Of a stretch of 16,562 bases of DNA, positions 1 through 6,975 are shown one piece after another. How positions within the stretch are numbered: position 1 is the stretch's first letter; each line of letters opens with the position of its first letter. The stretch is taken from contig CAYVBE010000078.1 in NCBI GenBank assembly GCA_964448935.1, positions 1-16,562 of the forward strand, written 5' to 3'. Source of the stretch: CAYVBE01 sp964448935 (GTDB lineage: Bacteria > Planctomycetota > Brocadiia > SM23-32). The notes beneath the pieces are model-generated. The model was not told the DNA's origin. It saw nothing but the letters and a program-made list of their open reading frames with translations, and made no database searches. Made by a program: the position numbers and the translations under genes.

Positions 1-70
1 CCGGCCACTCCCGGTGAACGTGGAAATCCATGCCGTCGTCCGTCGGCAATTCACGGTATTCCTCAGCCAC
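1..70 (-). CDS. N-terminal fragment of an unidentified protein, cut by the left edge
   Basis: A short minus-strand reading frame opens with GTG at 70 and stays open to the left edge, giving 23 residues that start (M/V)AEEYRELPTDDGMDFHVH. An SD-like GGAGG lies 8 bases upstream of the GTG (complement of about 79-83). A consensus -10 element lies about 50 bases upstream, so a real gene start is likely. It follows the transglutaminase-like gene on the same strand, about 100 bases downstream of that gene's stop. Too little is visible to name a family. There is no hydrophobic signal in the visible part. An in-frame ATG at 31 is a possible alternative start but has no comparable SD. Confidence 0.55.
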   Translation of the reverse strand, partial: MAEEYRELPTDDGMDFHVHREWP

Positions 71-122
71 GGTCCTACCCTCCCAGAAAGCAAGCGGCCC
101 TCAAATAGCCGACAATGGCCGC

Positions 123-128
123 ATTATA
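123..128 (-). promoter_or_regulatory. Consensus -10 box (TATAAT) in front of the left-edge gene
   Basis: Read on the minus strand, 128-123 is a perfect TATAAT. It lies between the stop of the transglutaminase-like gene (173) and the GTG start at 70, giving a leader of roughly 45 bases with the SD inside it. No good -35 hexamer is seen at 16-18 bases spacing; the 17-base position reads TATCGT. The promoter would need an activator or be weak. It suggests the left-edge gene is transcribed separately from the operon before it. Confidence 0.45.
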
Positions 129-172
129 CCCGCACCATTCGTGGCACGATAGCGGGCAGAAAGGGGGCCGGT

Positions 173-967
173 CTACTTCTCGTTCTCACCGTGGAGCCAA
201 CGAAGGCCGCCCGGCCAGCCCTTTTCCGACATCTCAAGGATGGAACGGTAGTAATCGTTCAGGCCGGTAACCGTGTAATCGTAACGGGAGCTTTTCCAGA
301 TGAAATAGTTGGCCACAGCCGCCGCGCGGAACTGTTCGGTCCGAGTATAGGCAGCCGGGCCGTGCGCGTCCACCAGGGCCGGGTCGTTCATCAGGTCCCA
401 GGTGGTCGCCGGAGTACCGTTGGCATGCCGGTAGACCACGCCTGTGCCGGCGTCAACCGCACCCCAAACTGCCTCACGATGCACTTCGACGATGACGTGG
501 CCGCAATAGGCGGACTCCGTGTCCGCCAGGAAAACCAGCCGGCACGGATGGCCGGCGACCTGGTACAGGGCGCAGCCAACCCGGGCCACGTCCGTGCACC
601 ACTCCGAGCCCCGGCGGATGATCTCTTCTTCGGTCCCGCCGACCTGCATATCGTCTAATTCCCCTGGCGCCCGTTCCCCAAGTCCGGAGCAGAAACACGC
701 GATGCCTTCAATGCGCTCCGTCACGGATACAGAGCCCTTCATGGCATGCAACACGTGGGCTTCCAACTGCGGACGCGAGCCGGACCGATAGCTGACCTTC
801 GTCGGCGTGTGCCCACTATAAAGGGGATCGGCCGTCTGCGCGCAAAGCCGCACCATGCGGTCTATCAAGAGCCGGTCCACCGATCCCGGGGCGTGGCAGT
901 CGTTCCGCAGCATCATTCCGTAGGCGGTGCCTAACTGACCGCTACCCGTGTACTTCGAGAGGTTCAT
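173..967 (-). CDS. Transglutaminase-like superfamily protein
   Basis: A 264-residue protein with the papain-like transglutaminase core. Cys124 (in SEWCTDVARV) begins a helix followed by the usual VAGHPCRLV segment. His157 (CGHVIVEV) and Asp172 (GAVDAGTG) complete a Cys-His-Asp triad in the expected order and spacing. Members may be proteases, amidases or amide-forming enzymes, and the reaction cannot be read from sequence. There is no signal peptide or membrane segment, so it is probably cytoplasmic. The N-terminal 110 residues and the tail after about residue 185 match nothing I recognise. The ATG is 7 bases after the methyltransferase stop and its SD (GAGG) lies just upstream of or within that stop, so it is the third gene of the operon starting at 3160. 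Family assignment is fairly firm; the pairing with a beta-helix carbohydrate enzyme is unusual. Confidence 0.8.
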   Translation of the reverse strand: MNLSKYTGSGQLGTAYGMMLRNDCHAPGSVDRLLIDRMVRLCAQTADPLYSGHTPTKVSYRSGSRPQLEAHVLHAMKGSVSVTERIEGIACFCSGLGERAPGELDDMQVGGTEEEIIRRGSEWCTDVARVGCALYQVAGHPCRLVFLADTESAYCGHVIVEVHREAVWGAVDAGTGVVYRHANGTPATTWDLMNDPALVDAHGPAAYTRTEQFRAAAVANYFIWKSSRYDYTVTGLNDYYRSILEMSEKGWPGGLRWLHGENEK

Positions 968-974
968 GGAAGCC

Positions 975-1745
975 TCAATCTTCCGGCCGTCGGGCCATGT
1001 AGATTATCTCCCTGTCGGCCTCGAACGGACTCCGGTCGTACCACCCGTAGAGCGACTCGACCTCGAAGCCGGCGCTTTCCAGAAGGAGTTGCAGCTCGAA
1101 CCGGAACGTGTAGCGGGTCAGCATGGGCACGGTGCGTGAACGCACCTGTGAACCAGACGTGTCGTATTCCTCGTAGAGCAGCTCTGAATGGTTGATCTGG
1201 TTGACGTAGTCGTTGCGCACGGACCGGTCTTTCCGCACCACGCGATGGCCGTCGGGCAGGTCGAATTCCCGCACCAACCGGAAGTCCCCGTCCGGCTGCC
1301 GGGTGAGCATCTCCAGATCCGGGCAGTAGACATCCACGATGAACAGGCCTCCGGGGCGGAGGTGGTCCCACACGTGCCGGAGGCAGCTCCGCTGTTCTTC
1401 CTGCGTGTAGAGGTGCATGAACGACCGTAAGGCCACGAAGACCAGCGAGAACTCCTTTTCCTCCAGGGCGAAATCCGCCATGTCCGCGTGCGTCAGCGTT
1501 GCCCGGTCTTGCAGGCCGGCCCGGGCGATCTTCTCTCGCGCAACCGCCAGCATGTTCTCCGACAGGTCGAGCCCGTGCACGGTATGCCCGGCTTCCGCCA
1601 GCGGTGCGAGGATACGTCCCGTCCCGCACGCCAGCTCCAGAATCGGTGAACCGGCCTCCTCGGCGTATTCCAGGTAGAATGGAATATCGTAAGAGAAGCC
1701 GTGGTCCCAATCGTAGTACTCCGCGTAGTCAACGTATTCGGGCAT
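975..1745 (-). CDS. Class I SAM-dependent methyltransferase
   Basis: A 256-residue Rossmann-type methyltransferase. Motif I is ILELACGTGRI (residues 35-45), followed by the acidic end of strand 2 (HGLDLSENML, about 57-66). The HADMADF segment (about 86-92) is the acidic loop that contacts adenine, and LRPGGLFIVDVY (129-140) is the post-core strand. This pattern is typical of small-molecule methyltransferases, but the substrate is unknown. I chose the ATG at 1745 over an in-frame ATG at 1832 because the extra 29 residues are basic, low-complexity and lie inside the upstream gene. The 1745 start is 5 bases after the GH28-like stop and follows a GGAGGGGG tract. It is the middle gene of a tightly packed operon. 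No signal peptide is seen. Confidence 0.88.
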   Translation of the reverse strand: MPEYVDYAEYYDWDHGFSYDIPFYLEYAEEAGSPILELACGTGRILAPLAEAGHTVHGLDLSENMLAVAREKIARAGLQDRATLTHADMADFALEEKEFSLVFVALRSFMHLYTQEEQRSCLRHVWDHLRPGGLFIVDVYCPDLEMLTRQPDGDFRLVREFDLPDGHRVVRKDRSVRNDYVNQINHSELLYEEYDTSGSQVRSRTVPMLTRYTFRFELQLLLESAGFEVESLYGWYDRSPFEADREIIYMARRPED

Positions 1746-1750
1746 TGCAG

Positions 1751-3160
1751 TTATCCCCCTCCACCCGTCGCGGGCAGTCCAAGGCCCGTGACCCGGTCGC
1801 ACTCTTCGAGTTCCGCCCCTTCGGTGAGCCATTCGGGGACTTGGGGGTCCCGCTCGACCGCTATGTCACGCAGGCGCAGGCCGTCCGCTCCGCGGGCCCA
1901 GAGGGCCGGCATGCGGCGGCCGAAGACGCCCAGCGACGGGTCGTCCACCGGGCGCAGGTCGTAGTTGCCGCCCACAGCCTCGTGGAGGTCGCTCGGGCGG
2001 AGATGCAGGTCCAGGCCTTCCACGGAGACGTTCCGGATGGTGCCGACAGGCTCGGCGTAGATGACGACCCCCGACGGCGAGCGCGCGGTGATTCCGGTGA
2101 AGCGCACGTTCTCGATGGCGAACGGTCCCACCCCACCCTCGTGACCCTCCAGGCGATGGGCCGGCACGCACGAGACGTGGATGGGCTCGCCCGCGCCCCA
2201 CCAGTGGCCGGCCACCAGGTCGGTCTCGATGACGCAGTTCGTGCAGGTGATGTCCCGCACGCTGCCGCCGTTGCGCGCGAAGATGCCGATACCCCGGTTG
2301 CTGTCGCAGATGACCAGGTTCGACAGCGCGATGCGCCGCACATCCGCCGGTCCGTAGCCGATCCGCACCCCCGACGAGCGCGAGCGAAGCACGCAGTTGG
2401 TCACGACACAATTCTCAAGGGGCATGCTTGTGGGGTCGAAGCCCTCCGGCGCGCCGTGCAGGGCGCTGACCGTGGTGAGAGCAATGGCGTCGTCCCCGGC
2501 GGTGATCCGGCAGTCGGAGATGACCACGTCGCGGCAGCAGGTCACGTGCACGCCGTCGCTGTTGGGGATGGCCATGTCGTTGTCAATCTTCACCCCGCGC
2601 ACGGCGACCGACCGGCAGCGGGCGATGCGGACCGTCCACGGGGAGGACTGCACGACGGTCACCCCCTCGACGCGCACGCCCGTGCAATCGTTGAAATCCA
2701 GCGACCACGCCGGGCGTTCCACCCGGGCGTAGGGCCCGTGGATGCACTCGGCGTCGGTGGTCAGGTAGTCCGTTCCCTGGCGCGTGTAGCGGCGCTCCCA
2801 GCCGTCCAGGTGGTTCACGGAGTCCTTGCCGACGAAGGCGTCGGCGCCGCAGTCAATGGTGCCGCTGCCCTCGACCCCGACGTCCGTGCAATCGCGTGCT
2901 GAGATCAGGGACAGCATCCCGTCCGGGCCGCGGTAATCCTCGATGTCCCGGCTGGCGCGGAGCACGGCGCCCTGCTCCAGCCGCAGCACGGTGCCTCGGC
3001 GCAACTCAAGCGGCCGGCAGTGATACGTCCCGGGCGGCAACACGGCGGCGCCGCCTCCCGCCTCCCCGCAGCGGTCCAGGGCGCGCTGGACGGCCTCCGT
3101 GTCATCGTGCGCACCGTCGCCGACGGCGCCCAGGTTTTTCACATTCGTTCTTTCGCACAT
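1751..3160 (-). CDS. GH28-like right-handed parallel beta-helix protein (pectate-lyase superfamily)
   Basis: A 469-residue protein. The N-terminus has the pectate-lyase-superfamily signature (GAVGDGAHDDTEAVQ, about 11-25), followed by many beta-helix coils with repeated V-x-V/I strand patterns to about residue 435. GH28 catalytic aspartates are present: NSD at 200-202 and GDD at 222-224. The GHG histidine is replaced by Ser (SSG, 262-264), and the RIK motif reads RGI (289-291), so Arg is kept and Lys is lost. A standard polygalacturonase mechanism is therefore doubtful; it may cleave another uronic-acid or rhamnose-containing glycan. There is no signal peptide, so it is probably cytoplasmic, unlike secreted pectinases. 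The SD AAGGAG is 8 bases before the ATG. It is the first gene of the operon with the methyltransferase (5-base gap) and the transglutaminase-like gene (7-base gap). The fold is confident; the activity is not. Confidence 0.85.
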   Translation of the reverse strand: MCERTNVKNLGAVGDGAHDDTEAVQRALDRCGEAGGGAAVLPPGTYHCRPLELRRGTVLRLEQGAVLRASRDIEDYRGPDGMLSLISARDCTDVGVEGSGTIDCGADAFVGKDSVNHLDGWERRYTRQGTDYLTTDAECIHGPYARVERPAWSLDFNDCTGVRVEGVTVVQSSPWTVRIARCRSVAVRGVKIDNDMAIPNSDGVHVTCCRDVVISDCRITAGDDAIALTTVSALHGAPEGFDPTSMPLENCVVTNCVLRSRSSGVRIGYGPADVRRIALSNLVICDSNRGIGIFARNGGSVRDITCTNCVIETDLVAGHWWGAGEPIHVSCVPAHRLEGHEGGVGPFAIENVRFTGITARSPSGVVIYAEPVGTIRNVSVEGLDLHLRPSDLHEAVGGNYDLRPVDDPSLGVFGRRMPALWARGADGLRLRDIAVERDPQVPEWLTEGAELEECDRVTGLGLPATGGGG

Positions 3161-3238
3161 CCCACGGACTCCTTCGCAATGCAGTCAGTCTCAGCGACGG
3201 CCCGGTCTGCCGTCAAAGCGGGGTCCCGTTGGCCGTCA

Positions 3239-3438
3239 GCCCGCCACACGGCGGGCGTCTCAGGATTAGCCCGGGGCGACCGCAGAGAGCCCTGGGGAAA
3301 GGCCAACACCCATCTCCAGAGCCCGCCCTTGGCGGGCGATTCAGGCCCTGCGAACGCGCTCTCGCTTGCCAGAGTTGAATCGCCCCTCCGGGGCTCTCTA
3401 TTATCCCTTGCCTGTCAACCCAGGGCTTGCGCCCTGGG
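3239..3438. repeat. Series of four local GC-rich hairpins inside the structured element
   Basis: Four short perfect palindromic hairpins are spaced through the region. 3239-3256 is GCCCGCC/GGCGGGC with loop ACAC. 3321-3337 has the same stem with loop CTT. 3382-3394 is GCCCC/GGGGC with loop TCC. 3419-3438 is CCCAGGGC/GCCCTGGG with loop TTGC. The first and second share an identical 7-base stem. These local folds overlap the arms of the long inverted repeat, so the two structures compete. From memory, palindromes of this style occur as dispersed repeats in planctomycete-like genomes; that could not be checked here. Confidence 0.6.
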
Positions 3439-3452
3439 CTAATCTTGAGTCG
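3256..3452 (+). repeat. 197-base imperfect inverted repeat / structured element
   Basis: Three nested stems pair across the centre. Stem 1 is 3256-3278 with 3430-3452: 23 positions, 20 Watson-Crick, 2 G-T and 1 mismatch. Stem 2 is 3284-3297 with 3386-3399: 14 positions, 2 of them G-T. Stem 3 is 3335-3344 with 3375-3384: 10 positions, 1 of them G-T. A short apical stem is 3350-3353 with 3362-3365. All five G-T pairs become A-C mismatches if the minus strand is folded, which favours a folded plus-strand RNA or single strand. It lies in the gene-free gap 3161-3519, between the DUF456 stop and the GH28-like start, antisense to both. It could be a non-autonomous interspersed palindromic element (REP- or MITE-like), a non-coding RNA or a transcription barrier. 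No coding sequence is seen in the gap. Confidence 0.7.
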
Positions 3453-3519
3453 GCCTGTCGGCCTCAACGGATACGGCGTACAGGCGAAACGCGGAACGGT
3501 TGAGCACTCCCCGACGTCC

Positions 3520-4044
3520 TCACCAGATCAGGGCGGCGGTCACGATGGCGATCATCGCGATGCCGATGAAGACTTTTATCAGGCTGCCCACCACGCGGCC
3601 GATCAGCGCGCCGCGGGCCACGTGCCCGGACGGCCGTGCGTCACGCGTGCGGCTGTACTCCACCGCAAATGCGCCGCCGAACGTGCCGACAAACGCACCG
3701 ATCAACGAGCCGATAATCGGCAGCACGAATGAGCCCAGGATGGCGCCCACCAACCCGCCGGCGACGGCGCCCAGGGCGCTCCGGAAGCTGCCCTTCGCCT
3801 TCCCGGCGCCGACGAAGCCGGCCGTTCCCTCCAGCACCTCCGCCAGCACGGCCAGCGCCAGCAGCGCGAGCACCACCCACCACGAGATCATTCCGCCGCC
3901 CGCCAGCGCCAGCACACCGGCCGCCGCGACCACAACGAACTGCCCCGGTATGCCGATCGGGATGATGAGCACACCGGCGAACATGACCAGATAGGTCACG
4001 ATCACCAACACCACCCGTCCCGTGTCCGCTATCCAGCCCGGCAC
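3520..4044 (-). CDS. DUF456 family membrane protein
   Basis: A 174-residue, very hydrophobic protein. The order of elements fits DUF456: an N-terminal hydrophobic hairpin with the IPIGIPGQF turn (29-36), a second hydrophobic segment with a conserved-style LAEVLEG (67-73), a short GAGKAKGSFRSALGA loop (79-93), then glycine-zipper helices with P109 (VLPIIGSLIGAFVG) and a final membrane segment from about 150. The family is a small inner-membrane protein of unknown function. Translation starts at GTG 4044, with SD GGAGG 5 bases upstream. The gene lies 24 bases downstream of the BNR protein stop and is likely in the same transcript, but nothing indicates a role in sugar metabolism. Confidence 0.8.
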   Translation of the reverse strand: MPGWIADTGRVVLVIVTYLVMFAGVLIIPIGIPGQFVVVAAAGVLALAGGGMISWWVVLALLALAVLAEVLEGTAGFVGAGKAKGSFRSALGAVAGGLVGAILGSFVLPIIGSLIGAFVGTFGGAFAVEYSRTRDARPSGHVARGALIGRVVGSLIKVFIGIAMIAIVTAALIW

Positions 4045-4068
4045 GGCGTCCTCCCGTGAAAGTGGCTG

Positions 4069-5406
4069 CTATTCCGGTCCCAGAGGTACCGGCTCCGCGA
4101 AGTCGCCCTCGATCGTCGGTGGCAGACGAAAAACTTCACCCTCCTTCGTGCAGAAGTAGAGGCGCGAGGACGACGGCTGCTCGGCGTGCCCGTCGGCCCA
4201 GAGGGCGTAGAAGTCCGCGTGTGCGTCCAGCGGATGGCGGGCGTAGGTGTGATTCAGCTCGCTGTCGCGGGTCAGCTGCCTCACGCGCCGCCACGTGTCG
4301 CCGCGGTCATCGCTGGTCCAGAGGACCATCTCACCGCCGGTCCACCACTTCTGCGGGCCCTCCGCCGTGGGCGCGATAATGCGCCAGGTGCCGTCCGGCT
4401 CAATGACCAGCTCGCCCATGTCGTAGTTGTTGTCCGACTCGGTGAACCGCCGTATCTCCCACTCCCGGCCCGTCCAGCGCGCCGTGCGCCAGACGCGGGG
4501 CCCGTTCTCCGGCCCCACGTCCTTGCCGCCGCCGGTCAGGAACAGCGCCACGGGTCGGCCGTCCGCGTCGAAGGTCAGGTGCTTCAGGAAGACCAGCAGG
4601 TCCTCCGCCTCGTAATCATGCACCAGCGACGGATCACCGGCCGTCTCCACCGGCACCGTGACTTCCTGGCCGGCGGCGTTCTGCCATGTGGCCCCGAAAT
4701 CCGGCGTCTCCAGATAGTAGAGGTTGGTGCGCCGAAGCTGGCCGAATTCCGCCGGATGGAGGTTGAAGATAACCCCGGCGCGTTCCCCGCACATCGCGCT
4801 GACCTGATAGTGGCCCTGCCCCACGACCCCCAGCCGCTGCCACGCGGACCAGGAGCGCCCGTCGGAACTGGTCATGAAGCCGGTGGTGCGAAGGACCGGC
4901 GCCTGGTAGCGGGTCAGGAAGGCCACAAAGCCACGTCCCGGCACCCACCAGGGCTGCATGTAGGAGAAGTTGTCCAGCGGCACGACCTTGCCGTCCAGCC
5001 GCCATTCTGCCTCCACGCGGATGAAGCGCTCGATGTCGTAGGGCCGGGCGCTGCGGTGGATGAAGGAGGGGCGGCCGCGGCCGTGCGAGGTGGAGAAGAC
5101 CCGGATGTGCCCCTCGGGGTCCATCGAGATGACGGGGTTGTCGTGGGCGTCCATGGTCTGCTTGTCCAGCAGGATGGTCGGCCGCGGCACGGTTCCCGTG
5201 TCGTGGTCGAAGTAGCTGACCATGTGGAGCAGCGAGCGGCCGTCGGAGCCGCCGTAGCAGAAGAAGGTTTTGTCCACCTCCGGACGGTAGATGGCGAACG
5301 GCCGGTGCTTGGCGCAGTAGGTGCCGAGGCCGCCGCAGTAGGCGTCCGGTATCTCATACCAGATGCCGCGGTAGCCGTCGGCTTTCGGTTTCGGGTGGGT
5401 AGTCAT
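4069..5406 (-). CDS. BNR_4-type beta-propeller protein (possible polysaccharide lyase or glycosidase)
   Basis: A 445-residue protein that looks like a BNR-repeat propeller. Three Asp-box-like motifs are visible: SSDGRSWS (180-187), TPDFGATW (234-241) and TSDDRGDTW (364-372). The N-terminal GYRGIWYEIPDAYCGGLGTYC and the FFCYGGSDGRSLLHMVSYFDH region resemble the BNR_4 family. From general knowledge that family includes ulvan-type lyases of PL24/PL25, and PL25/PL24-like activity would fit a neighbouring sulfatase, but no catalytic residue can be assigned with certainty. There is no signal peptide, so it is probably cytoplasmic. I chose the ATG at 5406 (SD GGGGAG, 9 bases away) over one at 5445, because the latter overlaps the predicted -10 box and adds a basic low-complexity leader. 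It is divergent from the sulfatase and is followed after 24 bases by DUF456. Confidence 0.82.
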   Translation of the reverse strand: MTTHPKPKADGYRGIWYEIPDAYCGGLGTYCAKHRPFAIYRPEVDKTFFCYGGSDGRSLLHMVSYFDHDTGTVPRPTILLDKQTMDAHDNPVISMDPEGHIRVFSTSHGRGRPSFIHRSARPYDIERFIRVEAEWRLDGKVVPLDNFSYMQPWWVPGRGFVAFLTRYQAPVLRTTGFMTSSDGRSWSAWQRLGVVGQGHYQVSAMCGERAGVIFNLHPAEFGQLRRTNLYYLETPDFGATWQNAAGQEVTVPVETAGDPSLVHDYEAEDLLVFLKHLTFDADGRPVALFLTGGGKDVGPENGPRVWRTARWTGREWEIRRFTESDNNYDMGELVIEPDGTWRIIAPTAEGPQKWWTGGEMVLWTSDDRGDTWRRVRQLTRDSELNHTYARHPLDAHADFYALWADGHAEQPSSSRLYFCTKEGEVFRLPPTIEGDFAEPVPLGPE

Positions 5407-5443
5407 AGGCGGTTTCTCCCCAGGGCGGCGGCTTTGTCGCCCC

Positions 5444-5471
5444 ATTGTAGCCGCGCCGCCGGAGGGCGCAA
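5444..5471 (-). promoter_or_regulatory. Predicted promoter for the BNR/DUF456 genes
   Basis: On the minus strand, TTGCGC (5471-5466) is followed after 16 bases by TACAAT (5449-5444). The -10 matches the consensus at 5 of 6 positions; the -35 keeps only TTG. Transcription would begin near 5437, leaving a leader of about 30 bases with the SD before the ATG at 5406. The site also argues against the upstream ATG at 5445. Confidence 0.45.
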
Positions 5472-5486
5472 GCAGAACGCGCCCGC

Positions 5487-5515
5487 TTGCAGCGCGCGGC
5501 CGTCCACCGTAGATT
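5487..5515 (+). promoter_or_regulatory. Predicted promoter for the sulfatase gene
   Basis: TTGCAG (5487-5492), a 17-base spacer, then TAGATT (5510-5515). The -35 is weak (TTG kept) and the -10 matches at 4 of 6 positions. The start site would be near 5522, giving a 40-base leader to the ATG at 5563. The spacer contains GTCCAC (5502-5507), the hexamer found three times upstream of the importer promoter. A single copy is expected by chance. Confidence 0.35.
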
Positions 5516-5562
5516 CAGGGAAACCGCATTTCGCTTCCCCGAAATCACGGAGACGGATTCCG

Positions 5563-6942
5563 ATGCCCGCCGCACCGAACGTGCTCGTTATCCTGAGCGA
5601 CCAGTTGCGCCGGCAGGCGCTGGGCTGCTACGGCGACCCCAACGTCTCGACACCGAACGTGGACCGCCTGGCGTCCGAGGGCGTCCGCTTCGACGCCGCC
5701 TGCTCCACGTGCTCGGTCTGCGTGCCCTTCCGCTTCAGCCTGATGACCGGGCAATACGCTCACACGCGGCTCGTACCCAACCTGACCTGGCGCATGAGCC
5801 CCGCCGAGCGCACCCTGGCGGACGAGTTCAACGAGGCGGGGTATCACACGGTTTACGTCGGCAAGTGGCACCTGGAGGGGACGGGCAAGATGCTGCCCGT
5901 GCCGCGCTCCCGACAGGGACGGTGGCAGAAGTGGTTCGGCTTCGAGCTGCGCAACAGCCACTTCGACACCTTCTACTTCGAGGATGACGACCCCACGCCG
6001 CGGCCGCTCGGCAAGTATCAGACCGACGGCCTGTTCGAGCTGACCATGGACTACCTGGAGGGCCGCACGGGGGCCGAGAAGCCCTTCTGCTGCGTTCTGA
6101 GCGTAGAGCCGCCGCACTTCCCCTACGAGGCACCCGAGGAGCACCTCGCCAACTGGCGCGACCGGCCGCTGCAGCTGCCGCCGTCGTTTGAGACCGAACT
6201 TAATTACTACGTGCCGCTGAGCCACTGGCCCGACGACATCGGCCGCACCGCCGAGACGAAGAAGGACCGCGTGCGCACCTACTATGCCATGATCGAGAAT
6301 CTCGATTGGAACGTGGGGCGCATGCTGGAGTTCCTGGAACGCGCCGGACTGGCCGAGGACACCGTCGTCGTCCTGATGGCCGACCATGGCGAGATGGGCG
6401 GCGCGCACGGCCTGCCGACGGCCATGAAGACCTATCCTTTCGAGGAATCCATCGCCATCCCGCTGATCGTGCACGACCCCCGGCTGCCGCACCTCGCCGG
6501 ACGGCTGATCGCCGACCCGGTCGGCACCGAGGACCTCCACCCCACCCTATGCGGATTGGTCGGCATCGAGCCGCAACAAAACTTGCCGGGCGCCGACCTG
6601 ACGCCGCTGATACGCGGGGAGCGAGACGGCCTGGAGCGCGACGGCATCCTGCTGGAGGCGGTGCAGGAGTTCCGCGAGCCGGCCGCGTTCTACCGACATG
6701 CTTTCCGCGGCATCCGCACGCGCCGCTGGAAATACACCGTGCTCAGCGGTCCGAAAGGCGTCGGCCCCTGGCAATTGTTCGATGTGCGGGAAGACCCCTA
6801 CGAGATGGACAATCTGGCCGGCCGCCCCGAGAACCGCGAACGCCTCCGGAAGCTGCACGAAGCCCTGCGCCGCAAGCTCGCGGAGACAGAAGACCACTTC
6901 GTGCTGCCGCCGGCGGCGGAGTGCAGTGAAGGGTATCTGTAG
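5563..6942 (+). CDS. Type I (formylglycine-dependent) sulfatase, probably cytoplasmic
   Basis: A 459-residue alkaline-phosphatase-fold sulfatase that hydrolyses a sulfate ester. The C-x-P-x-R motif is CVPFR (Cys53 to Arg57); Cys53 would be converted to formylglycine by an enzyme not encoded here. Metal and active-site elements are SDQ near the start (Asp13, Gln14), GKWHLEG (Lys101, His103), MADHGEMGGAHG (Asp274, His275) and Lys289. The C-terminal WQLFDVREDPYEMDNLAG segment is typical of carbohydrate sulfatases. The first beta-strand (NVLVIL) begins at residue 6, leaving no room for a signal peptide. The ATG at 5563 is supported by the match of the family N-terminus and a GGAG about 10 bases upstream; the frame is open far upstream only because it lies antisense to the BNR gene. 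It is divergent from the BNR gene and upstream of the importer. The sugar substrate is unknown. Confidence 0.93.
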   Translation: MPAAPNVLVILSDQLRRQALGCYGDPNVSTPNVDRLASEGVRFDAACSTCSVCVPFRFSLMTGQYAHTRLVPNLTWRMSPAERTLADEFNEAGYHTVYVGKWHLEGTGKMLPVPRSRQGRWQKWFGFELRNSHFDTFYFEDDDPTPRPLGKYQTDGLFELTMDYLEGRTGAEKPFCCVLSVEPPHFPYEAPEEHLANWRDRPLQLPPSFETELNYYVPLSHWPDDIGRTAETKKDRVRTYYAMIENLDWNVGRMLEFLERAGLAEDTVVVLMADHGEMGGAHGLPTAMKTYPFEESIAIPLIVHDPRLPHLAGRLIADPVGTEDLHPTLCGLVGIEPQQNLPGADLTPLIRGERDGLERDGILLEAVQEFREPAAFYRHAFRGIRTRRWKYTVLSGPKGVGPWQLFDVREDPYEMDNLAGRPENRERLRKLHEALRRKLAETEDHFVLPPAAECSEGYL

Positions 6943-6975
6943 TGGCGAACCTGGTGGGCGATCGTGCAGCCGTTT

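Noticed and set aside
1746..1832. Upstream start for the methyltransferase at 1832
   Set aside because: The extra 29 residues are basic and low-complexity and overlap the end of the GH28-like gene; the 1745 start sits at a normal operon junction.
1499..2902. Long plus-strand open frame over the methyltransferase and GH28-like genes
   Set aside because: Low-complexity Arg/Ala/His-rich translation antisense to two genes with clear family motifs.
3211..3216. A TTGACG -35 box (minus strand) for the GH28-like operon
   Set aside because: No acceptable -10 box lies 16-18 bases downstream; the 18-base position reads GAGACT.
3239..3438. CRISPR array
   Set aside because: The hairpins share stems but not a constant repeat-spacer spacing; there are no repeated units of 23-40 bases and no cas genes.
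4186..5562. In-frame open extension of the sulfatase by 459 codons upstream
   Set aside because: It lies antisense to the BNR gene, has no sulfatase-family content, and the family N-terminus begins exactly at the ATG at 5563 with an SD.
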